From Tethya wilhelma (taxonomy: Eukaryota > Porifera > Demospongiae > Tethyida > Tethyidae), in contig CAXIPT010000002.1 of the NCBI GenBank assembly GCA_964030475.1, positions 8,637,455 through 8,701,454 on the forward strand: a DNA stretch of 64,000 nucleotides. Direction: 5' to 3'. Each line of letters starts with the position of its first letter. Within the stretch, counting starts at the first letter, position 1. This document shows, in pieces, positions 1 to 10,578 of this stretch. The position numbers were made by a program, and so were the translations under genes. Under the pieces are notes generated by a model. That model did no database searches. It had not been told where the DNA came from and was given only the letters and a program-made list of their open reading frames with translations.

Positions 1-2
1 TT

Positions 3-3000
3 TCATATCGTACACAACATGACCAAGAATGGAAGATGGCTTCAACACATGGAGCTCAAGAACACTCGGAAATAAGTGGGCTTACTCCAAATACTGCTTA
101 CATTTTCAAAGTTCGTCCAGAATGTGGTGAGTATATAAAAGGAGTTAATAGTGATGAAAGCAACCCTATCACCACAAAACCAGTCTGTCAACCTGGCAAA
201 CCAAAAATAACAAGTGTAACTCATAATTCCATTGAAGTAACTTGGAAGAGTCCAAACTATGGAAGCAGCTTCATCAATAGTTATGTTGTTTACTATACCA
301 AAGTAAGTCCAACACAAATTTGGGAAACACTTTACACTGATAATAATGAGCCAAGGTGTCTTGTAAAAGGATTGGATCCTAAATCTTGTTATGTGTTCAA
401 AGTGCTCCCAGAATGCGGTGAGGGTGTACATGTGCAGAGTGAAGCTAGCGAAACTAGTGATCCCATTGAGACAGGACCTGCTATCTGCCAACCTGGAAAA
501 CCTCAGGTCATCAACTTAACACACAATTCAGTCAAACTAATTTGGGAAAGTCCCAAGTATGACAGTGATAAGGTTCACCTTTACATTGTTTACTATGATA
601 AAAAGAAAGATGAAGGATCATGGTCTTCAGAGAGCTGTGCAGCAACAAAAGATCGAAGCATAACAATAATAGATCTGAAACCAAACAAAGAGTATATCGT
701 TTCAAAGTACACCCCCAATGTCCAAAAAATTCTGTAATCACTGAATACAGTGAATACAGTGATGTAATACAAACAAAGCCTCAAGTTTATCCTCCCGGAA
801 AACCAAAACCAGTTTTTGTAACATACAACAGTATAACTCTAACATTCGAAAAAACAAATTCATACCAACAAAATGAGTCAGATAGTGGTAAATATACAGT
901 ACTTTATAACAAAGCAAGTGACCCCAGTTTAAGACTGAGTATAAATGATTGGAAAAGAATACCCATAGAAGGAATTAACCCTCAGATAAAGATTGATAAA
1001 CTTACTCCAAACACAGGGTACATTTTCAAAATATTTGAAGAAAACGAGAACACTGAAAGTGAAACAAGTGATCCTATTACAACTAAGCCATTATTACAAC
1101 CTGGTAAACCAAGAATTTCTATACTTTCTGGTTATGTTCACATTAAATGGGACAAGCCAAGCTATAGCGAAGAGAGTGTGGAGTCATACATTGTATATTA
1201 CAAAAGGCTGAGTGATTCCTCATGGAAACAGGTGAGTAGGGAATTAATCGAACGGTCATTACAGCAAACTAAAGTAGATCTACATAGCTTGACAGTGGGT
1301 AACCAATATGTCTTCAAAGTTCATCCCTTGGTACATTTACCTAATCTATCTGACAGCACTTTATGCATAAATGATTCAGAAGAGAGTGACCCCATCTTAA
1401 TCATGTCTCGAGAATGCAAACCATGTAAGCCAACACCCTTGGATATTACCCACCACAGCATCACTATTCAGTGGACCATACCAGACTATAGTGAAAGTTG
1501 CATTGATTCATACAGAATCTCTCATTCAACTGCTACTGAACATGAAAAATGGAAAAGTGAACAGATTGAAGGAACTACCTGTCAAGCAACAATTTGTAAT
1601 CTAAAGGCAAACTGTAAGTATTTTTTCAAAGTTTTACCAATTTCAAGGTCTGAAAGTTTTTCTGCAAATTGTCTTGAAAGCGATAGTAGTGAAGCTATTC
1701 AAACTAAGCTTCTGGAATGTCGACCAGGAAAGCCACGAATTAAAATTAGCCAAGATTGTTCAAACAGGATCTATCTTGAGTGGGACAGACCACAATATGG
1801 TCAAGAAAGTATAGAATCATACATAGTATATTACTATGAAGTAGGAGATGATTCCACAGCAATCGATAAACCTCTCACTAAACTAACTAAAGGTGCTGAA
1901 GAGCAGATAACAATTGATGATCTAGCTGTTAACAAAAACTTTGTTTTTAGTGTTATTGGTTATTCTAGTCAAAATAGTTCAAACCGGGAAGTAACATTTG
2001 TAAAAAGTAAAGAGAGTGACCCATTCCAAATTAAATCTCATCCTAGTGCTCCAAAAGCCATGTTTATAACTAGCAATAGTGTTCAATTGCAGTGGAAAAT
2101 GCTAGGAAGTAGTCAAGACATAGAATTCTACACTATATCATACCGTCTAGCAAATGATCATCCAAATAAAAAGAAATGGAGAATGGAATCTACAAAAATT
2201 TCTGAAAATCATGAAATAGCTAGTTCAGAACATAAGTTCACAATTAATGGATTAAATCCAGCTACCCGTTATGTCTTCCGAATCTCAGCAATTAATGCAG
2301 CAGGGATTATCTCAGATGGTGAAGAAAGCAATCCTATACAAACAACTAACACAACAAAACCCGGTAAACCAGTTGCTGCTAAAGTTACTGATGCAACAAT
2401 TCTCTTAACTTGGACACATCCTGATGAAGGAAAAGAAAACATCAGGAGTTATACTATTTTTTACTGTGAAGATACTGGTTCTGAGATAGGAAGGAGATGG
2501 CACTCCCGTTCTACAATTGGTTTTACAAATGAACTATTGCTTACACCATTAATTCAGAATTCAAAGTATCTATTCAAAGTCTGCCCAGAATCCACATATG
2601 GCACAAGTGAGTGTGAAAGTGAAGTTAGTGAAGTGATTAAAACTAATGCTACCTCTGAACCTCTTGAGTTAAAATGTTTACAAATAACTGTGTCGGGTGT
2701 TGAGTTGAATTGGAACAAACCAGTAAGAGGTCTGGAAAATATCACATCATATGACATACACTATCAAGAAGTACAAGGTGAACCGAAAGAATGGAAAACA
2801 AAAAATGTACAAGCTTCTAAAAACCAAGCAATAATATCCAGACTGCATCCTTCAAGGGAATACAGATTCAAAGTTCTTCCAATCTGTAAAGCAGGTAGAG
2901 GAACAGAGAGTGATATTGTTACAGTAACTACTAAACAATTAACATGTGAAATTTCCAATATCAAAGTTACCACAACAAAACAAAAGCATGATTGAACTAA

Positions 3001-4892
3001 AGTGGGACAAACCTAAATGTGGTGTTCCTAAATACTATACATGTAGTTTCCGATGTGTAACAGAAATTGAGTGGAAGCAAATTGATCAGAAACCAACTGC
3101 AGAGCAAATTGTATATAAAGATCTAATTCCCAACACTACTTACGTTTTCAAAATTTTTCCTGAAGTTGAACATGCTGAAGGTATTACTGTGTTAGAAACT
3201 ATCAGCAAATGGATTGACACAGACAAACTACCAATTGCAGAAGAATTGAAAACGAAATGTGAAAGGTTACAATCTGACAGTGTTTCCACTAACGTATCCA
3301 TTTTTAAAATCCCAGTCAAAACAGTATGGAAAGGAAACAACTGTGCTCGGTATGAGCTTGATATTGATATCCCACCAATGCACTACACTTCTGAGAAAGT
3401 TTTAATGTTAGTTGGAGCCACAGGAGCAGGCAAATCTACTTTGATTAATGGAATTGTGAATTATATACTAAACATTGAATTTGAGGATAATTTTCGGTTC
3501 AAACTGATTCATGATGAAAGTGAGAAAGATCAAACTCACAGTCAAACTTCATCTATCAATGCATATACCATCTATCCTTTACCAGGTTCACGTCTTGATT
3601 ATACTTTGACTATTATTGACACTCCTGGCTTTGGGGATACAAGGGGTATAGAACAAGATAAAGCTCTATTTGGTCAAATCAAGGGGTTTTTTACTCATAA
3701 AGTTGATGATAAAGGCATTGATCAAATACATGGAGTGGGATTTGTAGTAAAGAGTCCTGAAGCTAGGTTAACAGCAACTCAGAATTACATTTCTACATCT
3801 ATTTTGAGTGTTTTTGGGAATGACATCAAGGGTAACATATTTCTGATGGTAACATTTGCTGATGGAGGTGACCCTCCTGTGCTTGAAGCAATAAAGAAAG
3901 CTGAATTTCCACATCAAGAATACTTTAAGTTTAACAATTCAGCTCTATATCCCAAAACTGTTGTAAAGGATGATAAAGTAAACCCACTTATGTGGATTAT
4001 GGGAGAAGAAAGTTTTAACCGATTCTTTTTGGGCTTTCAAAATTATAAGCCCCAAAGTCTTACACTAACAAAAATAGTACTAGAAGAGCGTGAAAGACTT
4101 GAATCATATCTTAAAACTCTTCGTGACGAAATTACAAAAGGAATACAAGAGATTGACAAACTGAATCAACTGAAACAACAATTAAGAGCAGATGAGCAAA
4201 ATATAGATGCTTTTAAAAATTTTAAAATTACAGTAAAGGTTTCAAAACAAAGAAAGGTCGATCTTCCTGTAGGAGTATATGTCACGAACTGTCTAAAATG
4301 TAATAGGACATGTCATGAAAATTGTGGAATAAATGATGATGATAGAAAGTACAATTGCTTGGTGATGACAGGGGATAGGACCAATGCACATTGTACAATG
4401 TGTGAAGGAAAATGTCATTGGAAAGAGCATGTTAATAGGCCACACAAATTTGAGTTTTATCATGAAACTGAAGAACAAACATTTGAGGATTTACAGAAGC
4501 ATCACGATAAAGCAGAAAAAGGAAAATTAACTACAGAATATTTGATAACTGAAGTTGAACAAGGATTAGATCAACAACATAAGCATGTTTTGAGTTTGGT
4601 AAAAAATGCACAAAGTTCATTAAACAGACTAAGGGAAATTGCCTTAAAACCTAACCCACTGACAGATGAAGATTATATTGATTTACTGATTGAAGAAGAA
4701 AAGCGAGATGGCAGAACAGGTTTCAAGGAACGAATTGCAGCGTTTGAAGAACTAAAAAGAACAGCTCGAGTAATGAAGGACCACATGGCGGGCAATTCTA
4801 CCTCTGTTGATCCAGATAACATGCCAGACTCTGGTCCACATGTTGATGATAAACCCAAGAAACGATGGTACCATTTTTGGAAAAGTAATTAG
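3..4892 (+). CDS. Multi-FN3 repeat protein with C-terminal P-loop GTPase domain (5' end outside window; two frameshifts)
   Basis: The reading frame is already open at base 3, so the gene starts upstream. It encodes one partial and about ten further FN3-like repeats. Most begin with a C-x-P-G-K-P-like linker and end in a Y-x-F-K-V strand. A GTPase domain follows, with P-loop GATGAGKST at 3414-3440 and DTPGFGDTRG (G3) at 3618-3650; TFADG occupies the place where an NKxD-type G4 would be expected. A charged helical stretch (about 4078-4210) precedes a Cys/His-rich segment (4290-4445, C-x2-C-x3-C-H-x2-C then C-x2-C-x3-C-x3-H) that may bind metal. Frame changes at about 696-704 and 2978-2990 each need only one base in a T or A run; the FN3 pattern continues across both. 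This suggests sequencing error or very recent inactivation. The G domain resembles the AIG1/septin-like superfamily; its function is unknown. The ATGs at 36, 620 and 2946 are internal, not starts. Confidence 0.85.
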
Positions 4893-5525
4893 CATTATTA
4901 ATGGTACACATAACATTAAATTAGTAATCCAGCTACTGTATGTATATATGTATACTATTTAGCTAGTCTTGGATTAATTATTATAATTATTTCCATTGTC
5001 AATGAGTTACAATACAGTAACAATCGTTGTATTAATTATTGAGTTTTTTTGAGGTGAATATAAGTTGAACATTTAACGTTTTTTCTGATAATTGTTAATA
5101 TACCTTATGATTATGATTGTTGTACAATTAAATTACTGTAACAATTTTTTCCCTCCCAAAATCTTATGCATACTGAGAGTGGTTAATAAATTAATTCTAT
5201 AGAGTGATGTTTTATGGTAATGATCAAATGAGCAACTAATTAACTGCATGACTATACCCCATGCAGTCCTGCTGCTTCAGACTGATGTGGAATTTTCTAC
5301 AGTTGAACAAGTTAATTATTGCATAGATAATATTATCTATGATTATTGACACTCAAGAAGAGACAGCATATATAAGACATTATACAGTTGATTCCCTGGA
5401 AACAATCTACATCACTTTGTTACTCATTTTGCTCTCAGATTAGTTCTACAGTGTCAATCATAACAATTATAATAAATAAAATTTAATATTAAGTGGCATA
5501 AAGGAAAAATCCTTAACTTGAAATA
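4893..5525. other. AT-rich 3' flank of the FN3-GTPase gene
   Basis: No coding pattern is visible. The stretch is AT-rich. An AATAAA-like signal occurs only far downstream, near 5472-5480, so the 3' UTR end cannot be placed. Confidence 0.5.
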
Positions 5526-5617
5526 ATGACAAGTAGCAAAAATTTCAAAAAAAATAAGTAGTGTAGGAATGGGCAGTGCAGTAAAAAGTATTGGAATAAG
5601 GCATGTCTCAATTTCGC
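5526..5617 (+). repeat. Single arm of MITE family A
   Basis: This matches the terminal arm of the 31641-32015 element (AGTAG-AAAAATTTC, then GTAGGAATGGGCAGTG, then TCTCAATTTCG). It is truncated just before the next element starts at 5620. Confidence 0.7.
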
Positions 5618-5619
5618 AT

Positions 5620-5848
5620 TACCGTATAGCGGGAAATTTTCGTGCGGTTAAAATTTCGTTTCAGGCCTTGAAAACAAGTTTTCGTGGTCTTATTTTCGTT
5701 CATTCACATGCACAGCCACGTGGATTGATATTACCCGCGGCCACGTTTTAAAAATTTCAGATTTTCGTGGGCAAAATTTTCATTTTCATGCTGTCTGGAA
5801 CGAAAAGAACGAAATTTTTCCCTCACGAAAATTTCCCGCTATACGGTA
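5620..5848. mobile_element. MITE family B with perfect 25 bp terminal inverted repeats
   Basis: The left end (5620-5644, TACCGTATAGCGGGAAA...) is the exact reverse complement of the right end (5824-5848). ATT flanks the ACCGT/ACGGT core on both sides and may be a short target duplication, although it overlaps the TIR. There is no coding capacity; the ORF at 5569-5751 lies across this repeat. Related ends occur at 18911-19059, 25225-25412 and 26822-26960. Confidence 0.8.
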
Positions 5849-6091
5849 TTGTTTTAGTTTGATACTTTCAACCTTTATTAGATTTCATTTGATGTTAACT
5901 AATTTTAGTTTAGTTTTAGTTATTTCCTGGTGGCCCATTTTAGTATTTATTTAGTTTAGTTTTAGTTATTGCTGTAGACTGATATATCTTCAGTTAGTTG
6001 TTGTCAGACCCTTTTAGTTTGCTTTAAGCACACCTTAATTCCTGTAGCTTGAAACATGTGGTTTAGATGATGTGTGTCAAATTGGTAGTTC
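5849..6091. repeat. TTTAGTTTAG-rich simple sequence
   Basis: Degenerate runs of TTTAGTTTAGTTTTAGTT occupy parts of this stretch and continue into the following palindrome. No gene is visible. Confidence 0.5.
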
Positions 6092-6340
6092 AAGGTTCAG
6101 TTTTTAAAGTGAAGACTAATGACCAGAGATTTAGTTTAGTTTTAGTTTTTTTGATATCAAAAACTAAACTAATAGTTGCGCATTGTTGTTTTAGTTAACT
6201 ATAACTAAAACTAAAACCCTTATTAGTTTGAAGTATTTTGATAACTAAAATTAAACTATTAGTTTAGTTTTTGATATTAAAAAAACTAAAACTAAACTAA
6301 ATCTCTGGTCATTAGTCTTCACTTTAAAAACTGAACCTTT
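6092..6340. mobile_element. Palindromic foldback/MITE element (about 79 bp arms)
   Basis: The arms at 6092-6170 and 6261-6340 are reverse complements with a few mismatches. They read AAGGTTCAGTTTTTAAAGTG... through a TTTAGTTTAG block, with an internal spacer of about 90 bp. The element ends exactly where the decayed F-box-like fragment begins. Confidence 0.75.
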
Positions 6341-6666
6341 GATCGTTGGGATCTTTCTAATTCGAATCTACAGGGAAGTGTTAATATAGGGTGAGGTCTT
6401 GAGGTCATAGATTGTATGCCATAATGAGCTCTAACAGTTAATCTGTAGTAGTAACGCTCGTTCACTTCTTTCCATACTTCACCATCTGTGTCAATTCCTT
6501 CCACAAACCTTGTCTGTTCCAGTTGGAAGATGTCAGCTGGAGGTAGAAGGAGAAGAATCTCTCTTCGAAAACGTAAAGGAAGGAGTGCTAACATATCAGG
6601 TGGGTATACTGCTCCAAGTTTGTGACAATACAGTTGATGGATGACTGCTGAAGAGAGAGAGGTTGG
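6341..6666 (-). pseudogene. N-terminal fragment of the F-box-like family
   Basis: On the minus strand this encodes about 100 residues matching the N-terminus of the 8489-10576 gene, including the F-box-like helix block (LLPLRFRRE...LLLLPPADIFQLEQT) and VEGID...EVWKEVNERY. It stops at the palindromic element at 6340 and has no Leu-rich body. Upstream (toward 6666) the match ends abruptly and plus-strand FN3 coding sequence begins. It is a broken duplicate created by rearrangement. Confidence 0.8.
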
Positions 6667-7371
6667 TTTGATTGGTTCAATTGAGACCAGCTACAATTTA
6701 AGCTATATCTTCAGAATCAGTGCGGTAAGCAAGTCAGGAATTATTTTGGAAGGTGAGGAAAGCAGTCCTATTCGAACAACAAACACAACCAAACCTGGTA
6801 AACCAACTGCTGCCAAAGTTACAGATGCTACCATCTTATTAACCTGGACTCATCCTGACGTTGGACAAGATAAAATCAAGACCTATACCATAGTTTATAC
6901 TCAAGATGCTGGCTCAGAATTGGAACGAAAATGGTATTCTCGGCCAAGTAATAGCACTGACAACCATGCAATCATTGATGACTTCACTTACTTACATAAC
7001 ACAAGGTATCTATTCAAAGTCCGTCCAGAATCTAAACAAACACTACTTCCGAACCACTAGGAGTTAAGATAATGAAGGTAACTCCTTCAGCAGTTCAGCT
7101 AAAATGGAATAAACCTGTAAGAGGTCAAGAAAGCATCATATCATATGATGTGCACTATCAGAAATTAAGTAGTAGTAAAGGTTGGAAAAGGGAAAATGTA
7201 AACGCCACACAAACCAACTTGACAATTTCAAGATTACATTCTTTCGAGGAATATAAGTTTAAAGTTGTTCCTGTTTGTGATGTTGGCAAGGGTACAGAAA
7301 GTGAAACTATACAAGTAACAACAAAACAACTGATATGCAAACCTGGTCAGATAACTCTAGTTGCCAATTGA
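6667..7371 (+). pseudogene. Broken fragment of an FN3-GTPase gene (about 2.5 FN3 repeats)
   Basis: The protein from here matches the region around 2260-2960 of the large FN3 gene: Y-x-F-R-I-S-A, then TTKPGKP, then KWNKPVRG and YKFKV. The frame is broken near 7050, where a segment between two repeats is missing and a stop appears; it resumes at 7072 and ends at 7371. No GTPase domain follows; repeat sequence starts at 7396. Together with the preceding entry this is a head-to-head scar between the two local families. Confidence 0.8.
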
Positions 7372-7395
7372 AAAACATAACAGCATTAATTCATC

Positions 7396-8025
7396 ATACG
7401 TACGGTAGTACGTATAGTAGGAATGGGCCGGCTGTCCCATTAACACAATACAAAATGTTGGTCACCATAAAAATCTAGTCAAACAAAATCAAACTTTCAG
7501 AGTTGCTCAGAGGCTCTCACTAACAGATTACCAACTGCTTACAAGTCTTGAAACTCGCAAAAAGTTTCCTCAGCACTCGTAGAGAGCGCTAGGGGGAAGC
7601 CACCATTATAGTGCCATTTTTGTTCTTCTAACTTACTTACGTACTTCCTAACTGACTTACTTGAAAAGCATTTCCAGAGAACCAGAATGTGTTGAGCCAA
7701 CTTTGACAGCACAAAGTAAGTTCTTTTCATAGGTACTACTGTAACATTCTTTGATACTCGTTTTCATCACAAATAAGCCTAAACAAAAACTTCTAGAAAG
7801 CTTTGAAACTGAGAATATAAATTCATGTACTTCAATGTAGCCATCTTCTTGTAGAGTTCAAAGGTCATTATCCACGTGGCATTATCATTATGCGCATGCG
7901 CATTAGCCTTCTCCACTAGTAGTGCTGCTACTCAAGCTTTTTGTAAAGACTAACCAGTCTCTAATATTTTCCACACTGTAGTGTTGAAAAAAGTGAATGA
8001 ACAAGTAGTAAAAATTTCAAAAAAA
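7396..8025 (-). repeat. Tail unit of composite repeat A (reverse orientation)
   Basis: This is the reverse-complement copy of the units at 32016-32480, 40396-40982, 42276-42873 and 44245-45243. It carries the same terminal palindromic TACGTACGGTAGTACGTA motif and GTAGGAATGGGC core, and ends in the AAGTAGTAAAAATTTC arm beside an N at 8026. The small ORF at 7539-7730 recurs in the 32.1 kb copy but is not kept open in the others, so I do not call it a gene. Confidence 0.75.
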
Positions 8026-8026
8026 N

Positions 8027-8320
8027 TACACTTCTTATGCCAGCAATGTTGATATGTTTCAGACCACAAATTTAAAAGAGATATAGGTTATTGTACTCTG
8101 TAACAAATGAAGGATGTAAGAAATACTTCTGTAAAATTTTGTCAAACAGAACAGCATCGAGATTCCTTCTCAGAAAATGATTACACCCAAATCTCCTAGC
8201 ATTCTGCGGCAAAAAAACCCACTTGGTTTAACTGGCACTTTAACAATTAATTTAACTTTAGCAATTTATCCAATGAACTATCTGTCAATGCTTGCAAAGC
8301 ACATTTCAGAAATACTTGTA
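8027..8320 (-). pseudogene. Internal fragment of the F-box-like family
   Basis: This is a diverged copy of about 9480-9805 in the neighbouring full-length gene: the segment encoding the 'RGLKRINIAG' strand and the following FDKTLQKYFLHPSF-like block. It carries indels that destroy the frame and begins directly after the single N at 8026, so an assembly join or duplication scar is likely. Confidence 0.75.
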
Positions 8321-8488
8321 CATACTTATGATGAAAATTATAGTCATAATAATACAAAAAATCACAAAATTTCAGTAATAAAACAGATTCATTAATTTGA
8401 TATAAGTAATTTAATGTACAGTGACAATTACAACAACCCTGAATGAGCAATGAGAGTTACAAGATTACTATATAGAGTGCATGGTTAT

Positions 8489-10576
8489 TCAGCTGTCACT
8501 AGCATTGATGTGCAGACCACTTTCGGCCTCAAAAATACTTGATTTAACTCCTTTCTTTCTTATTGTGATGTCAAAACTTTGTGCAATTTCATTAATAGGA
8601 TACGCCATTAGACTTTTCTCGAGTGACGGTTGAAAGTTAACTCGAATAAAGAAGTCAGTGATGTCAATTAGTAGCTGATTGAGGAGAATAGGTCCGCCAT
8701 TCTTTTCCCACTCATTGTGCAAACAGGCTAGAAGACTGTCTACGTGACTTAATCTAATCCCACATTGAAATGACACTGCAGTTTTAGGAAACTTTTGAGT
8801 CAATTCAAATAGATGACCAATAAACTTTGAAGCAAACAGGTTGAAACTGGGATACTTCCAATCGGATGTTCGTAAAGAATTCATCCATATGACTGATGCT
8901 TTAATAAACTGAACAGAGAAGGATTTTATATGGCATACTGGAATGGTAGAAAGAGCAGGTAAGAGAGTAGACAGTGTTTCCATAGAAACTGAATCTTGAC
9001 TACCTGAAAATCTAGGCCAGTGTTCTAGATAGAGCTCATCCAAAACAAGTGAAGGCAAACCAGCTAGTTGTTTAACAAAACCTTGTTGTAGAACAAGCTT
9101 GGAGAGATGCAGAGACTTGTGACAATTAGAGAGATCTGGTGGAGAAAAACTTACTACAGTACCTTTTGGCTCATTTTCTTCTGGAAGAGTGGGGTAATCA
9201 ATATTACACGACGATATGACCATTTTCTGTGCTACTGTTGATGGAGAATAGAGAAATAACTTCAACCACCAAAACAGAAATGACAATGGGATTTGCTTTA
9301 TTCCAGTAAGAGAGATTTCAGAGCATGATGATGAAATAGGAATCGTAAAATCAAGAGTTTTTATGACAACGTCTGTCTGCTGCTGGTCACATTTTCCGAT
9401 TGTAGGGCCAGTGACTGAAATGGATTCAAAACCTTGATTCTGAGTGAAGACAAGAAGAGAACACATGGTTGACAGCTCAATCACACTTCTTATGCCAGCA
9501 ATGTTGATACGCTTCAGACCACGAAAGAGGTGCAAGTTATTGTACTCTCCACACGTAACAAATGAAGGATGGAGGAAATATTTCTGTAAAGTTTTGTCAA
9601 ACAGAACAGCATCGAGATTCCTTCTCAGAAAATGATTACACCCAAATCTTCTAGTATTCTGTACAAACCCCACTTGGTTTAACTGGTGACAATACGGTTG
9701 AAGAATATCGAAAATTTTAGCAATTTTATCCAATGAACTATCTGTCACTGATTGTCGTTGTTCATCAGTCAGTGACTGCAAAGCAATTTTCATAAATATT
9801 TGAACATCCTCTACGTTGCTGAGCAAGTATTGGAATGACAAAACATATTCGACACTAAACTGATCAAGGTCTATCCTGACAGTTTTCGGCGGAAGTAACT
9901 GGCAATCCTTAAGCAGAAATTGTACCAACTCAGACAGTGGGACCAAACTAGTGAAGAATCGAGAATACCGAGAGGGAAGTAGAGTCACTCCAGAGACTTG
10001 AAGAGGAAATCCACCAGCATCAGTGAGCTGCTTTAATTTGAAAAACTGAGTACAAAACATCAGCTGTAGAAGAATAAGATAATTCCTGTATCCATTGTGA
10101 CCAGAATAATGATCATACATTTCAGTTTCATCGGTGCTCAGTTGAAATGGCGTCATACAAAACAAGAACAGCAAAAGGTATGACACAAAATGATCCTTCC
10201 AAAAGATGGGTTTCAAAGTATTTAGTCGGGATCTTTCTAATTCAAATCTGCAGGGAAGTGTCAATATAGGGCGAGGTCTTGAGGACATAGATTGTATGCC
10301 ATAATGAGCTCTAACAGTTAATCTGTAGTTGTAACGCTCGTTCACTTCTTTCCATACTTCACCATCTGTGTCAATCCCTTCCACAAACCTTGTCTGTTCC
10401 AGTTGGAAGATGTCAGCTGGAGGTAGAAGGAGAAGAAGCTCTCTTCGAAATCGTAAAGGAAGGAGTGCTAACATATCGGGTGGGTACTGCTCCAAGTTAG
10501 TGACAATACAGTTAATGGATGACTGCTGAAGAGAGAGAGGTTGGTGTTGAACTGGAGGTGGTTCGGAAGTTTCAAA
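8489..10576 (-). CDS. F-box-like/Leu-rich family member 1 (main coding block; N-terminus split off by a transposon)
   Basis: This block encodes about 690 residues in one frame, ending at a stop at 8489. The N-terminal part contains a Pro-rich stretch, the conserved PLSLQQSS and YPPDM, then an F-box/Elongin-A-like motif: LLPLRFRRELLLLLPPAD, LEQT, GID and a Trp in EVWKEVNERY. Further on come the family signature GVTLLPSRYSRFF and many Leu-rich strands (for example LVLDELYLEHW). No ATG precedes the F-box motif in this block; the upstream frame runs into the inverted-repeat element starting at 10579. The missing start is at 12790-12792 (next entry). By resemblance it could be a substrate adaptor of a cullin-RING ligase. 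That is inference; the family is not one I recognise by name. Confidence 0.8.
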   Translation of the reverse strand, partial: FETSEPPPVQHQPLSLQQSSINCIVTNLEQYPPDMLALLPLRFRRELLLLLPPADIFQLEQTRFVEGIDTDGEVWKEVNERYNYRLTVRAHYGIQSMSSRPRPILTLPCRFELERSRLNTLKPIFWKDHFVSYLLLFLFCMTPFQLSTDETEMYDHYSGHNGYRNYLILLQLMFCTQFFKLKQLTDAGGFPLQVSGVTLLPSRYSRFFTSLVPLSELVQFLLKDCQLLPPKTVRIDLDQFSVEYVLSFQYLLSNVEDVQIFMKIALQSLTDEQRQSVTDSSLDKIAKIFDILQPYCHQLNQVGFVQNTRRFGCNHFLRRNLDAVLFDKTLQKYFLHPSFVTCGEYNNLHLFRGLKRINIAGIRSVIELSTMCSLLVFTQNQGFESISVTGPTIGKCDQQQTDVVIKTLDFTIPISSSCSEISLTGIKQIPLSFLFWWLKLFLYSPSTVAQKMVISSCNIDYPTLPEENEPKGTVVSFSPPDLSNCHKSLHLSKLVLQQGFVKQLAGLPSLVLDELYLEHWPRFSGSQDSVSMETLSTLLPALSTIPVCHIKSFSVQFIKASVIWMNSLRTSDWKYPSFNLFASKFIGHLFELTQKFPKTAVSFQCGIRLSHVDSLLACLHNEWEKNGGPILLNQLLIDITDFFIRVNFQPSLEKSLMAYPINEIAQSFDITIRKKGVKSSIFEAESGLHINASDS

Positions 10577-10578
10577 TT

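Noticed and set aside
42..491. Antisense ORF of 149 aa over the FN3 repeats
   Set aside because: It is a shadow: the plus strand shows conserved FN3 periodicity and this frame has no domain.
7539..7730. Small ORF (MKR...FVLSKLAQ) repeated at 32133-32324
   Set aside because: Open in only two copies of a repeat and frameshifted in the others, so not a conserved gene.
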